From JAHDDW01 sp964648795 (GTDB lineage: Bacteria > Actinomycetota > Acidimicrobiia > Acidimicrobiales > SZUA-35), in NCBI GenBank assembly GCA_964648795.1, contig CAZYMB010000018.1:1-24335 (forward strand): a DNA stretch of 24,335 nucleotides, read 5' to 3'. Shown in pieces: positions 15,812 through 23,057 of this stretch (its first letter is position 1; every line of letters starts with the position of its first letter). Position numbers and translations under genes: made by a program. The notes under the pieces were generated by a model that saw only the letters and a program-made list of their open reading frames with translations, made no database searches and was not told the origin of the DNA.

Positions 15812-17062
15812 GTGTCGGATGAAGTAAAAGACGCAATTGAAGAGTCAACGGCTGTATCTAAGTTCGATCTTGAACAGACTTCTATGGGCAATGTGGTGGA
15901 GCAAAATGAGACTTCTAACTCTGCTATCGACCTAGAGCAATCCTCTACCGTGATTGACTTACGAGTAGAGCCAGCTAGCGTTTCGGCAGGCGACCCTGCT
16001 GCTCCTACCCACACACCTCCACCATCAACCCCTCCTCAGGAAGACCTTGTCGAGGTAGTCACTTCGCCGGCATCGGACTACGAGCGACGTTTCCCTTGGC
16101 TGCATGTCGGGGTTTCAATAGTTTCTACGGCGCTCATTTGCCTTGGTCTGTTTACGTTGTTTAGTGACTCTCTGTTAGGTCGTATCGAAGTAGAAGATTT
16201 TGTAGGTATGGAGCTAACAGAAGTTGAGTCAGCTCTATCAGGTTCTTCAGTAGTAATAGAAACCATTGAGGGGCGACAAGACGGTACCGAGGCGGGGGAA
16301 GTAATAGATCAACGGCCGAGGCAGGGCAGCACTGTTGGTCCTGGCGACATCCTGCTACTTACAATTTCTGAAGGTTCAGAACTGGCTGCGATTCCTGGGG
16401 TTGGAGGTCTAACCATGGAAGAGGCACAAGAGCTTGTTTCTGCTAGAGGCTTCGAGGTTGGCGAGATTGTAGAAGAACGTGACTCAGCGACTGTACCGCA
16501 GGGCAGTGTTATTGAGGTTGTGGTGAATGGGGTTGCCGTCGACGGCGATGTTCCCAGTGGCACAGCGGTTGATTTTGTAGTTTCAAATGGGCTGGTGACA
16601 ATTCCACGGGTTACCACCGAAGAAATCGAATCAGTACTTATTGATCGTCTTGGCCTAGTTGTTCAAGTGCAAGAACGATTCCAAAACGATGCAACAGCTG
16701 GCGAAGTTATAGAAACTAGTCCCGCTACCGGAACTAAAGTAACTCCTGGTTCCACGGTGACTGTTGTAATCGCCCTAGACGAGCCGCAAGAACAAGTAAA
16801 CATTCCAAATGTTCTAGGTAGGTCAGTGTTCGAAGCAGTTGGGATTCTGGATGCTGCAGGGTTTAGGCCTGTTCTCGATACTCAAGGGCCCGATGGTAAC
16901 TGCAACGGCAGGTTTGCATTTGCTTCACAAGAGTGCCGTCGCTTCAATAGCAATCAGGTTTGGCAGATGAACCCAAGAAACGATGCCTTTCCTGGTTCAG
17001 AGATAAGAATCTTTGTCTCTCCAGATGCAGCCAACGCCTTTAACGACTCCCGCAACAATTAA
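15812..17062 (+). CDS. Membrane-anchored PASTA-repeat protein without a kinase domain
   Basis: A 416-residue protein: acidic, Pro-rich cytoplasmic N-terminus (1-94), one membrane helix (about 97-117), then four PASTA-like repeats outside (about 123-190, 190-262, 263-326, 327-405). Each repeat shows the family pattern of a short strand, a helix of V/E...A...L type, and a turn of the GxxxxQxPxxGxxVxxGxxVxxxxS kind, for example VIDQRPRQGSTVGPGDILLLTISEG. PASTA domains bind peptidoglycan fragments in PknB-type kinases and in penicillin-binding proteins. Neither a kinase nor a transpeptidase is attached here. The last repeat holds an insert with two Cys (CNGRFAFASQEC), probably a disulfide. The likely role is cell-wall sensing or scaffolding, perhaps with a kinase encoded elsewhere. 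Confidence 0.83.
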   Translation: MSDEVKDAIEESTAVSKFDLEQTSMGNVVEQNETSNSAIDLEQSSTVIDLRVEPASVSAGDPAAPTHTPPPSTPPQEDLVEVVTSPASDYERRFPWLHVGVSIVSTALICLGLFTLFSDSLLGRIEVEDFVGMELTEVESALSGSSVVIETIEGRQDGTEAGEVIDQRPRQGSTVGPGDILLLTISEGSELAAIPGVGGLTMEEAQELVSARGFEVGEIVEERDSATVPQGSVIEVVVNGVAVDGDVPSGTAVDFVVSNGLVTIPRVTTEEIESVLIDRLGLVVQVQERFQNDATAGEVIETSPATGTKVTPGSTVTVVIALDEPQEQVNIPNVLGRSVFEAVGILDAAGFRPVLDTQGPDGNCNGRFAFASQECRRFNSNQVWQMNPRNDAFPGSEIRIFVSPDAANAFNDSRNN

Positions 17063-17111
17063 CTTGCGTAGAATCTTATGTACACTAGAGTAGTACCTCA
17101 ATAATCTAGAA

Positions 17112-18464
17112 ATGGCGGACATGGCTAACCGAAATACTGAAACGTTCCTTGTAGACCCTGCAAACTGGGAGAAGGTTCCAAAGAAGGCTAGACGTCGACT
17201 AAATGAAGATAGGAACGGTGGGAGTAAACCACTGGACCATGACACAAGATCGAGTAGGTGGCAAGAAGTTGAGTTGTCTTTTCCAGATTCCAGGATTGGT
17301 AAAAGCACTTCTGGATACACCTTGGATCGCTTTTCGCAATTAGAAGAACAGGGTCGAATAGTCGATGTGATGGAAGATATTGTGTTGGTTGCTGACTCAT
17401 TTCTAGGCGAACTTGGTTCTGATCGCCCAGACATCCCAAGCGTCAGTGCATTTATGTCTGCGATGCATCATGACTTGACTAACTTGGTAGAGCTATCCAA
17501 TAGCTTCCATGATTCAGCGACGCTAACACTGATCGATCACTTGGAAAGAACCCTTCTCGGGCTGAATCAGAAGGGGTTCTTTTCTCCGGGTCCGACTATC
17601 TCTAGAGTTTCGCGTTACCTAGAAAAAGATGGCTTCAGAAAGAAAGCTGAGTTTGCACGTCGCATGTATGATCGTGATCGATCTATTTCTCAGAGCTCGA
17701 CTGTTTCTTCGTCTGGAGCGGGCAAACAAGCTTCAGCGGAACTGCTTGATGAGTTGTATAACCAACGAATTCAGATGGTTAGAAAACTAAGGGCTTCTCT
17801 TGGCTTGTATCAGATTTGGTCTACAGAAGAAGCTTTAAAGATGTTTGAACTTGAGCATCGAATCGAAGTCGCTGGCGGTTACTTGCACGCTAGGGTCTTC
17901 GAAGCTATCGGCATTGAGGACTATGCGGTTATATCAATTTTGAAGTCGTTTGTGGAGGTGTTGAAATTAGACGTAAAAGGCTTGGAGAAGGACCTTTCTA
18001 AGCTTCATGCTAAACGCTTTGATGACAGGACCTATGTGAAGGCTAGAAACCATTTCAACCACATACGCAGGCTTGAAGCCCAGCAAGAACGCAGTGCATA
18101 CATAGAGAGGGCAGTAACCGGGTTCTTGCATGGCACGTGGAGTTCTGTTCGCGAATTGGGCCGAGATCTTTCAATTGAACAGTTCGTTGTCGCTTTCGGT
18201 GGTTCGTTTGAGGGCCTTACGCGTGCAGCTTTCGATGGAGGGGCGAATGATAGTTCTGTGGTGGCCCAAAGGGCGGCGAATATAGGTAAGGGTGGTAGGA
18301 AAGAGCGGACTGCCGTTAAACCTCGAAGCAAGCGTCTTCCCAGCCCAACACGGAACAGTGACAAGGCGAATGCTCAGCCAGCCGACCTTAGCAACACTGG
18401 CCTAACTGACCGGCAGCGTGAACTGACTCGAAGAGTCACAACGATGTTTCCAATAAGTCGTTGA
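17112..18464 (+). CDS. Conserved-looking cytoplasmic protein of unknown function
   Basis: I do not recognise this 450-residue protein. It has a basic N-terminus (KKARRRLNEDR), a mainly helical part (about 65-190), a Ser-rich hinge (about 193-208), a second helical part rich in Glu/Lys/Arg (210-330) that could form a coiled coil, and a basic disordered tail (390-440, GKGGRKERTAVKPRSKRLP) of the kind seen in nucleic-acid or ribosome-binding proteins. It has no membrane helix or signal peptide. The start at ATG 17112 is chosen as the first in-frame ATG; a second lies 9 bases later. It sits between a PASTA protein and ndk-RNase E. A terminator-like hairpin lies inside the coding region. Confidence 0.7.
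   Translation: MADMANRNTETFLVDPANWEKVPKKARRRLNEDRNGGSKPLDHDTRSSRWQEVELSFPDSRIGKSTSGYTLDRFSQLEEQGRIVDVMEDIVLVADSFLGELGSDRPDIPSVSAFMSAMHHDLTNLVELSNSFHDSATLTLIDHLERTLLGLNQKGFFSPGPTISRVSRYLEKDGFRKKAEFARRMYDRDRSISQSSTVSSSGAGKQASAELLDELYNQRIQMVRKLRASLGLYQIWSTEEALKMFELEHRIEVAGGYLHARVFEAIGIEDYAVISILKSFVEVLKLDVKGLEKDLSKLHAKRFDDRTYVKARNHFNHIRRLEAQQERSAYIERAVTGFLHGTWSSVRELGRDLSIEQFVVAFGGSFEGLTRAAFDGGANDSSVVAQRAANIGKGGRKERTAVKPRSKRLPSPTRNSDKANAQPADLSNTGLTDRQRELTRRVTTMFPISR
17545..17583 (+). terminator. Terminator-like hairpin inside a coding region
   Basis: AAAGAACCC-TTCT pairs with AGAA-(G)-GGG-TTCTTT: 13 base pairs with one bulged G, an 11-base loop (17558-17568), and four T (17580-17583) at the 3' side. 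It has the layout of an intrinsic terminator but lies in frame within the gene at 17112. It may be coincidence or a premature-termination element. Confidence 0.3.
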
Positions 18465-18506
18465 TCCTTTTGCTCGCTAATAGTTTGGCTTTGTTGATTA
18501 TTTGGC

Positions 18507-18512
18507 TAAGTT
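18507..18512 (+). promoter_or_regulatory. Leaderless-type -10 (TAAGTT) for ndk
   Basis: TAAGTT ends 7 bases before the ndk GTG, without a Shine-Dalgarno between them. Confidence 0.4.
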
Positions 18513-18519
18513 GTAGCGC

Positions 18520-18927
18520 GTGAAAAGAACTTTTGTAATTTGCAAACCCGATGCGGTTGAGCGTGGTCTTGTTGGTCGAATCATTTCAAGATTCGAAGAT
18601 AAGGGCCTAAAACTAGTAGCAGCCGAGCTACGTACCTTGGACTCCGATATTTTGAGCGAACACTATTCAGAGCATAAAGAAAAACCTTTCTTTCCTGACC
18701 TGGTGGCCTTCATGGGTAGAAGCCCGGTAATGCTATTAGCGTTAGAAGGCCCAGATAATGTCGTGGCGATGGTTCGTTCGATGATGGGCGAGACCAATCC
18801 AGCAGATTCGGCTCCAGGCTCTATTAGAGGCGATTTTGGTACCGAATTAACCGAGAATCTCGTACACGGTTCAGATTCTGACGAATCAGCCGATAGAGAA
18901 TTAGGAATATTCTTCCCTAATCTGTAG
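18520..18927 (+). CDS. ndk: Nucleoside diphosphate kinase
   Basis: A 135-residue enzyme of normal length that balances NTP and dNTP pools by moving phosphate through a phosphohistidine. Key parts are visible: FVICKPDAVERGLVG with Lys9, MGRSPV, GETNPADSAPGSIRGDFG, and the catalytic His116 in NLVHGSDS. The start is a GTG with a -10 hexamer 7 bases before it. RNase E/G follows after about 200 bp, as in many actinobacteria. Confidence 0.97.
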   Translation: MKRTFVICKPDAVERGLVGRIISRFEDKGLKLVAAELRTLDSDILSEHYSEHKEKPFFPDLVAFMGRSPVMLLALEGPDNVVAMVRSMMGETNPADSAPGSIRGDFGTELTENLVHGSDSDESADRELGIFFPNL

Positions 18928-18965
18928 TTCTCAGGTTATTCTATTAACAAGCCAGTTTTCTGGTT

Positions 18966-18971
18966 AAGAGG
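18966..18971 (+). promoter_or_regulatory. Strong ribosome-binding site before a short ORF
   Basis: AAGAGG lies 5 bases before the ATG at 18977, better than the site of most full-length genes here. It follows a small hairpin, CCAG-TTTT-CTGG (18952-18963). Confidence 0.5.
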
Positions 18972-18976
18972 TAACA

Positions 18977-19159
18977 ATGAATCCAAGCAGGCTCATCAAT
19001 AAGCTTAAAGAAGCTACTCAAGCCGGATTGCGTGCCCTCGCAGAGCAAATCTCTAGCGCCGACGGCCAACAGGCCTCGCCGCGTCTCATCCCGATACGGG
19101 TCGAGACTCGAAAGGATCGTAACAATGTCAGAGCCAACCCAAGAAGGCGGGCAGAATAG
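18977..19159 (+). CDS. Possible 60-residue leader ORF overlapping the RNase E/G start
   Basis: The ORF codes for a 60-residue basic peptide with an amphipathic N-terminal helix (SRLINKLKEATQAGLRALAEQ). It overlaps the first 35 bases of the RNase gene in another frame and runs through the hairpin that sits just before the RNase ribosome-binding site. Translation of it would open that hairpin, so it could act as a coupling leader. Other readings are an independent small protein, or a frameshift that has split the true N-terminus of the RNase. No homologue is known to me. Confidence 0.4.
   Translation: MNPSRLINKLKEATQAGLRALAEQISSADGQQASPRLIPIRVETRKDRNNVRANPRRRAE
19083..19107 (+). promoter_or_regulatory. 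Leader hairpin in front of RNase E/G
   Basis: GTCTC pairs with GAGAC, and inside it CCCG pairs with CGGG around an ATA loop, with a 2x2 internal loop. It ends 3 bases before the AAAGGA (19111-19116) that serves the ATG at 19125. In E. coli, RNase E controls its own mRNA through a 5' leader hairpin; a similar role here is inference. Confidence 0.45.
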
Positions 19160-20699
19160 GGGCAGCGCACCAAAAATTGGTGATAAGCGCCCAGCTATTA
19201 AGCCACCTCCCGTGGCAAAGAAAAAAGATGGTTCAGATAACTCTGAGCAGAAGTCTTCAAAGAATCAGAATAAGTCTCAGGGCAAAGGTGGCGGCCGTAA
19301 TCGACGTCGTCGACGAAACAAGTCTAACAAGCCTAGTAGCCAGGCTGTTTCTCAAATCGTTCAAGATAACGATGTCGAGTTAGACGAGAATGACCTTAAG
19401 AAACGTCGTGGTCGTTCACGTCGTGGAAAGCCAGTTGGTCGTTATTTGATGGCGGTCGAGAAAAAGGGTGAGGACACACACATAGCTGTCCTTGAAGGTC
19501 GAACACTCGTTGACTACTATGTGTCTCGTCCAAATGACAATGTCTTTCAGATTCACGGCAACATCTACCTAGGTAAAGTACAGAACGTTCTACCAGGTAT
19601 GGAAGCAGCGTTCGTCGACATCGGTACTCCTAAGAATGCTGTGATCTATCGTGGCGACGTTCAATACGATCAGGACGATTTCGAAGGTAAGGCTGAACCA
19701 AAGATCGAGAATATTCTTCAGGCTCGCCAAAACATTTTGTGCCAGGTAACTAAGAACCCAATCGCTCATAAAGGTGCAAGGTTGACTACTGAAGTATCTT
19801 TGCCAGGTCGTTTCGTGGTGCTTGTTCCAGAAAGCGACACTTTTGGTATTTCTAAGCGACTGCCAGACGGTGAACGTAAACGCCTGAAGAAGATCTTGGA
19901 TCGAGCCAAGCCTAAAGAGCACGGCATGATTGTTCGTACAGCGGCCGAGAATGTCACCGAGGCCGAGATCAAACGAGATATTGATTCGCTGCTTGAGCAG
20001 TGGGAGAGAGTTAAGCAGCTCTCTACTTCTGACAATTCGCCTTCTCTTCTTTACTACGAACCAGACATTGCTGTTCGCCTTATTCGTGAGGAGTTCAACA
20101 AGGAATACCGTGGCGTTGTCATCAACGACCAGGAAATGTTTGGGTCAGTGTCTGAGTATGTTTCGGCCGTTATCCCAGCGTTGGCCGAGCGTGTTCAGTA
20201 CTACGATGAAAAAGAAGAGAACTTAAGCTTGTTCGAGCGTTATCACGTGACAGAGCAGCTAATCAAAGCACTAGATCGCAAAGTTTGGTTGCCATCTGGT
20301 GGCTCTCTAATTATTGAGGCCACAGAGGCTCTAACAGTTATCGATGTCAACACTGGTAAGAATGTTGGTAAGTCTTCTCTAGAAGAAACTGTTTACCAGA
20401 ACAATCTGGAAGCTGCAGAGTCGATTGCTCACCAGCTAAGGCTACGTGACATTGGTGGTATTGTCGTAATCGACTTTGTCGATATGGAAGTCAAGAAGCA
20501 CCGTGAAGAAGTAGTGCGAGTCTTTAAACAAGCTTTGGCTAGAGACAAGACTAGGACGCAAGTCTTTGCAATTTCAGAACTGGGCTTGGTTGAAATGACT
20601 CGTAAGCGTATTGGTGAAGGTCTTCTTGAGTCCATTGCTAAGGGTTGCGAAGACTGTGACAGTCGAGGGCTTAGAGTTCCAGCGGAACTAATGAGCTAG
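19125..20699 (+). CDS. rne: Ribonuclease E/G family endoribonuclease
   Basis: A 524-residue single-strand endoribonuclease acting in mRNA decay and rRNA/tRNA processing. The start at ATG 19125 is preferred because AAAGGA lies 8 bases upstream. An in-frame ATG 93 bases earlier has no such site. A basic, disordered N-terminal extension (1-100, with GRNRRRRRNK) probably binds RNA. The S1 domain follows (about 110-200, GNIYLGKVQNVLPGMEAAFVDIG), then the 5' sensor and DNase I-like parts. Catalytic Asp407 (VIDVNTGKN) and Asp450 (VIDFVDM) are 43 residues apart, as in E. coli RNase E. The zinc-link cysteines are Cys508 and Cys511. There is no long C-terminal degradosome scaffold, so it is E/G type in form; the symbol is by actinobacterial convention. 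Confidence 0.93.
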   Translation: MSEPTQEGGQNRGSAPKIGDKRPAIKPPPVAKKKDGSDNSEQKSSKNQNKSQGKGGGRNRRRRRNKSNKPSSQAVSQIVQDNDVELDENDLKKRRGRSRRGKPVGRYLMAVEKKGEDTHIAVLEGRTLVDYYVSRPNDNVFQIHGNIYLGKVQNVLPGMEAAFVDIGTPKNAVIYRGDVQYDQDDFEGKAEPKIENILQARQNILCQVTKNPIAHKGARLTTEVSLPGRFVVLVPESDTFGISKRLPDGERKRLKKILDRAKPKEHGMIVRTAAENVTEAEIKRDIDSLLEQWERVKQLSTSDNSPSLLYYEPDIAVRLIREEFNKEYRGVVINDQEMFGSVSEYVSAVIPALAERVQYYDEKEENLSLFERYHVTEQLIKALDRKVWLPSGGSLIIEATEALTVIDVNTGKNVGKSSLEETVYQNNLEAAESIAHQLRLRDIGGIVVIDFVDMEVKKHREEVVRVFKQALARDKTRTQVFAISELGLVEMTRKRIGEGLLESIAKGCEDCDSRGLRVPAELMS

Positions 20700-20708
20700 A
20701 GGAGTAGC

Positions 20709-20756
20709 ATGATCGAGTGTTCCTTGCTCAAACTGCTTCTGATCGAATTGAATTAG
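20709..20756 (+). CDS. Possible 15-residue leader peptide before the SdpI-like gene
   Basis: GAGGAG (20699-20704) overlaps the RNase stop and sits 4 bases before an ATG that opens MIECSLLKLLLIELN and stops. It overlaps the SdpI-like start in another frame. It may be a short leader peptide that couples translation, or a sign that the annotated start of the next gene is wrong. Confidence 0.25.
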   Translation: MIECSLLKLLLIELN

Positions 20757-21106
20757 CCCCGGCCATCGTGCTGTTCGCAACGCTGTTCTTTAGTGGCCTG
20801 CTCATTGCTTGGGCAGGTAAGAAAGGCGTCGACGGGGAACTGAAGCGCAATTGGATGATCGGTATTCGCACTAAAGAAACCATTGCCTCTGACGAAGCTT
20901 GGCGCAAGTCGCATCAAGAAGCAGGAAAGTTATTGGTAGTTGCTGGGCTTGTCTCTGCCTTTGCCGGTCTAGCTCTGTTGCCTCGGCCTTCAAACGGGGT
21001 TGCTTTCGTTATTTCTGCTGCAGGCATGGTGCTAACACTTATCCCAATTCTGCTTGCCGGGGTAGTTGCACAACGAACAGCCAAAGAAGTCAACGCTAAG
21101 GCTTAA
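20717..21106 (+). CDS. SdpI/YhfL-family small membrane protein
   Basis: A 129-residue protein with three hydrophobic helices (about 14-33, 71-88, 95-117). The loop after the first helix reads NWMIGIRTKETIASDEAWRKSHQEAGK, which matches the SdpI/YhfL pattern (G-R-T...W..aH...g). SdpI in Bacillus gives immunity to the SdpC toxin; most family members have unknown roles. The GTG start is the first possible in frame, since a stop lies just upstream at 20705. The ribosome-binding site is 12 bases away, better placed for an out-of-frame ATG. It follows RNase E/G by 17 bp and converges on the next gene with 10 bp between the stops. Confidence 0.75.
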   Translation: MFLAQTASDRIELAPAIVLFATLFFSGLLIAWAGKKGVDGELKRNWMIGIRTKETIASDEAWRKSHQEAGKLLVVAGLVSAFAGLALLPRPSNGVAFVISAAGMVLTLIPILLAGVVAQRTAKEVNAKA

Positions 21107-21116
21107 GCACTGAGCT

Positions 21117-22403
21117 TCACAAGCTAGGCCCTCTGCCTTGAGGTGGGTGGGTAGTGCCGGGTGGTGTCCAGAGCTGGTTTACTGAGTCCGGCGTCAATGA
21201 AGGGGCCGGGCTTGGTGTACGTGCGCCCCAAGAAAGGAGGTCAGTTCGTATCGAGATGTTGTAGAGTGCCGCCAGGCTTTCTGTGTCGGCTATATGTCGG
21301 CGATGAGAAGATCGTTGGGGGTGGGGCTTGGTTAGTGCATTCTCTAAAGTTCTAACCGGGACCTTCGGGCTGAAACGAGCTGCGGTTCGGACGGAGCGAT
21401 AATCGTGATTCAGAAGCCACGTTACCGCCGGGGCAGGAGCATTGCGATGTTGTATGGCGGCAACAAAGACAATGTCTGTGAGTGCACCCGAGCGTAAGGT
21501 CTCGTCTTGAATAATTTCGAGAAGGTTATCTTCACTGTTGCGGATATTTGAGGCGTATGCGGCCCGAACTATCACCTGGCTAGTTGTTCGACACACTTCG
21601 CTGAACTCGTCGTCTAGATATGGGTTGGTGGCTACCTGTGTTACATAATGTATGCGTTCTAACGAGTTGTTAGAGATGGAAAGCGCTCGATCTGTAACCT
21701 CGGGGAGCAATTCAGCATCAATTTTGTGATTGAGTATTAGTGTGTAGGGAAAGTCGTTGGTTTCTAGCAGCCCTTGTTGTATTTCGAATTCAGGAGCAGT
21801 TAGCCCAAGTGCTAGGTTGACCTCATGTAGGTTCAGCTCGAATAAGGCTTTTCTCTGTTCCGATGTTGCAGAGGGATTGTCGGCAGCGCCAAACAGGTCC
21901 GCAAAGTTCGAAGAAGTTAGGGCATTCTCCAGAACTGAGAACGGTCGCCGAGGGTTAGCTATAGCTTTGCGTCTTACCCATAGCACATGTGTATTTGAAA
22001 GCCTAGCGAGACGTTCTTCTCCAACGCTCCCGTTCTGAGCAAGTTCGAACAGGACAACGTTAGAGCTCAAATCTAGAATAGATTCCCAGACACTCTCGAG
22101 TCGGTTTTGGTCTGAAGCATGTTCAACCATGGCGGCAATACGCCCAAACTGCCTATTTCCTGTAGCAATTTCGGCGTTTGATAGCGCTTCGACGATTTCG
22201 ATGTCGAGCGTTACCCTTGGGAGTAGGAGAAGAAGAGTCTCGAAGTTAACGACCTCATCGGTCCCATCTAGGATGAGTTTCAGCTGGAGATTAGCCAGAT
22301 CGCTCATCAAGGGTAGGGTGTGGAAGTACTTGAAGAACTCTGCTCTGGCCAATGGGGATGCAGCAGCGTAATTCTCTAGAAAATCTTGTTTTGATACCGC
22401 CAT
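21117..22403 (-). CDS. Helical repeat protein with LRV-like units
   Basis: A 428-residue cytoplasmic protein made of helices. At least three units fit the leucine-rich-repeat-variant pattern VR..A..NP..P...L: residues about 134-162 (THVLWVRRKAIANPRRPFSVLENAL), 274-298 (VIVRAAYASN...LLEII) and 330-358 (RSVRTAARFSPKVPVRTLENAL); weaker copies lie between them. LRV proteins form alpha-solenoids, usually for protein binding. The Fe-S cluster seen in one characterised LRV protein is not expected, as only one Cys (271) is present. The C-terminus (390-428) is Pro-rich and disordered. A TACACT 6 bases before the ATG supports a leaderless start, divergent from rplU. The function is unknown. Confidence 0.68.
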   Translation of the reverse strand: MAVSKQDFLENYAAASPLARAEFFKYFHTLPLMSDLANLQLKLILDGTDEVVNFETLLLLLPRVTLDIEIVEALSNAEIATGNRQFGRIAAMVEHASDQNRLESVWESILDLSSNVVLFELAQNGSVGEERLARLSNTHVLWVRRKAIANPRRPFSVLENALTSSNFADLFGAADNPSATSEQRKALFELNLHEVNLALGLTAPEFEIQQGLLETNDFPYTLILNHKIDAELLPEVTDRALSISNNSLERIHYVTQVATNPYLDDEFSEVCRTTSQVIVRAAYASNIRNSEDNLLEIIQDETLRSGALTDIVFVAAIQHRNAPAPAVTWLLNHDYRSVRTAARFSPKVPVRTLENALTKPHPQRSSHRRHIADTESLAALYNISIRTDLLSWGARTPSPAPSLTPDSVNQLWTPPGTTHPPQGRGPSL

Positions 22404-22409
22404 TACTTC

Positions 22410-22415
22410 AGTGTA
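22410..22415 (-). promoter_or_regulatory. Leaderless-type -10 (TACACT) for the LRV-like gene
   Basis: On the minus strand TACACT ends 6 bases before the ATG at 22403. It lies in a 55-bp divergent region shared with the rplU promoter. Confidence 0.5.
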
Positions 22416-22443
22416 CAGGGGTGGTTTGGCTCTCAGTTTAAGC

Positions 22444-22449
22444 TAGACT
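22444..22449 (+). promoter_or_regulatory. Leaderless-type -10 (TAGACT) for rplU-rpmA-obgE
   Basis: TAGACT ends 9 bases before the rplU ATG, with no Shine-Dalgarno between. It is the only promoter visible for the three-gene operon. Confidence 0.45.
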
Positions 22450-22458
22450 CTCAGGGTT

Positions 22459-22797
22459 ATGTACGCAGTAGTAGCCACTGGTGGCAAGCAAGTAAAAGTC
22501 GAAGAAGGTCAAACAGTCAACATTGAGTTGGTTGGGGAACCTGGTGACAACGTAGATCTACGACCTGTATTGGTTGTAGATGGTGACAAGGTCATTTCAA
22601 GTAAGTCAGATCTAGCCAAGGCTAATGTGACAGCTAAGGTTGTCGAAGAAGTCAAGTCTAAGAAGATCGAAGGCTTCACATATAAGTCAAAGTCTAATCA
22701 GCGCCGTCGCTACGGTCATCGTCAGCGTCTAAGCCGTGTTGAGATCACTAAGATCAAAGCAACCGGTGGCAAAGCTAAAGCAGAAAGCGAGTCATAA
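22459..22797 (+). CDS. rplU: 50S ribosomal protein bL21
   Basis: A 112-residue ribosomal protein. MYAVVATGGKQVKVEEGQ at the start and the C-terminal YKSKSNQRRRYGHRQ segment, where most of the rRNA contacts lie, are diagnostic. A short Lys/Ala/Glu tail makes it slightly longer than the usual 103 residues. The rpmA ATG follows its stop with no spacing. Confidence 0.97.
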   Translation: MYAVVATGGKQVKVEEGQTVNIELVGEPGDNVDLRPVLVVDGDKVISSKSDLAKANVTAKVVEEVKSKKIEGFTYKSKSNQRRRYGHRQRLSRVEITKIKATGGKAKAESES

Positions 22798-23049
22798 ATG
22801 TCTAAGACTAAGGGTGGCGGCTCTACAAGGAATGGTAGAGATTCGGAAAGTAAACGCCTTGGCGCTAAAGCATACGACGGTGAAGTCCTGACAGCAGGTT
22901 CAATCATCGTTCGTCAGCGTGGCACTCGCATTCATCCTGGACTAAACGTTGGTCGTGGTAAAGACGACACACTGTTTGCTACAAAGCCAGGTCATGTTAA
23001 GTTTGGTTTCCGCAAAGGTCGCAGGCTCGTAGATATCGTCACCGACTAA
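22798..23049 (+). CDS. rpmA: 50S ribosomal protein bL27
   Basis: An 83-residue protein whose N-terminal tail reaches towards the peptidyl-transferase centre. SKTKGGGSTRNGRDSESKRLG and GSIIVRQRGTRIHPG are diagnostic. There is no Firmicutes-type cleavable N-terminal extension. It follows rplU directly (stop TAA, then ATG) and obgE starts 8 bp behind it. Confidence 0.97.
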   Translation: MSKTKGGGSTRNGRDSESKRLGAKAYDGEVLTAGSIIVRQRGTRIHPGLNVGRGKDDTLFATKPGHVKFGFRKGRRLVDIVTD

Positions 23050-23057
23050 CTAGTACG

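Noticed and set aside
15453..16014. Two antisense open frames across the folC-PASTA junction
   Set aside because: They overlap each other and two well-supported genes; no start signal or recognisable protein features.
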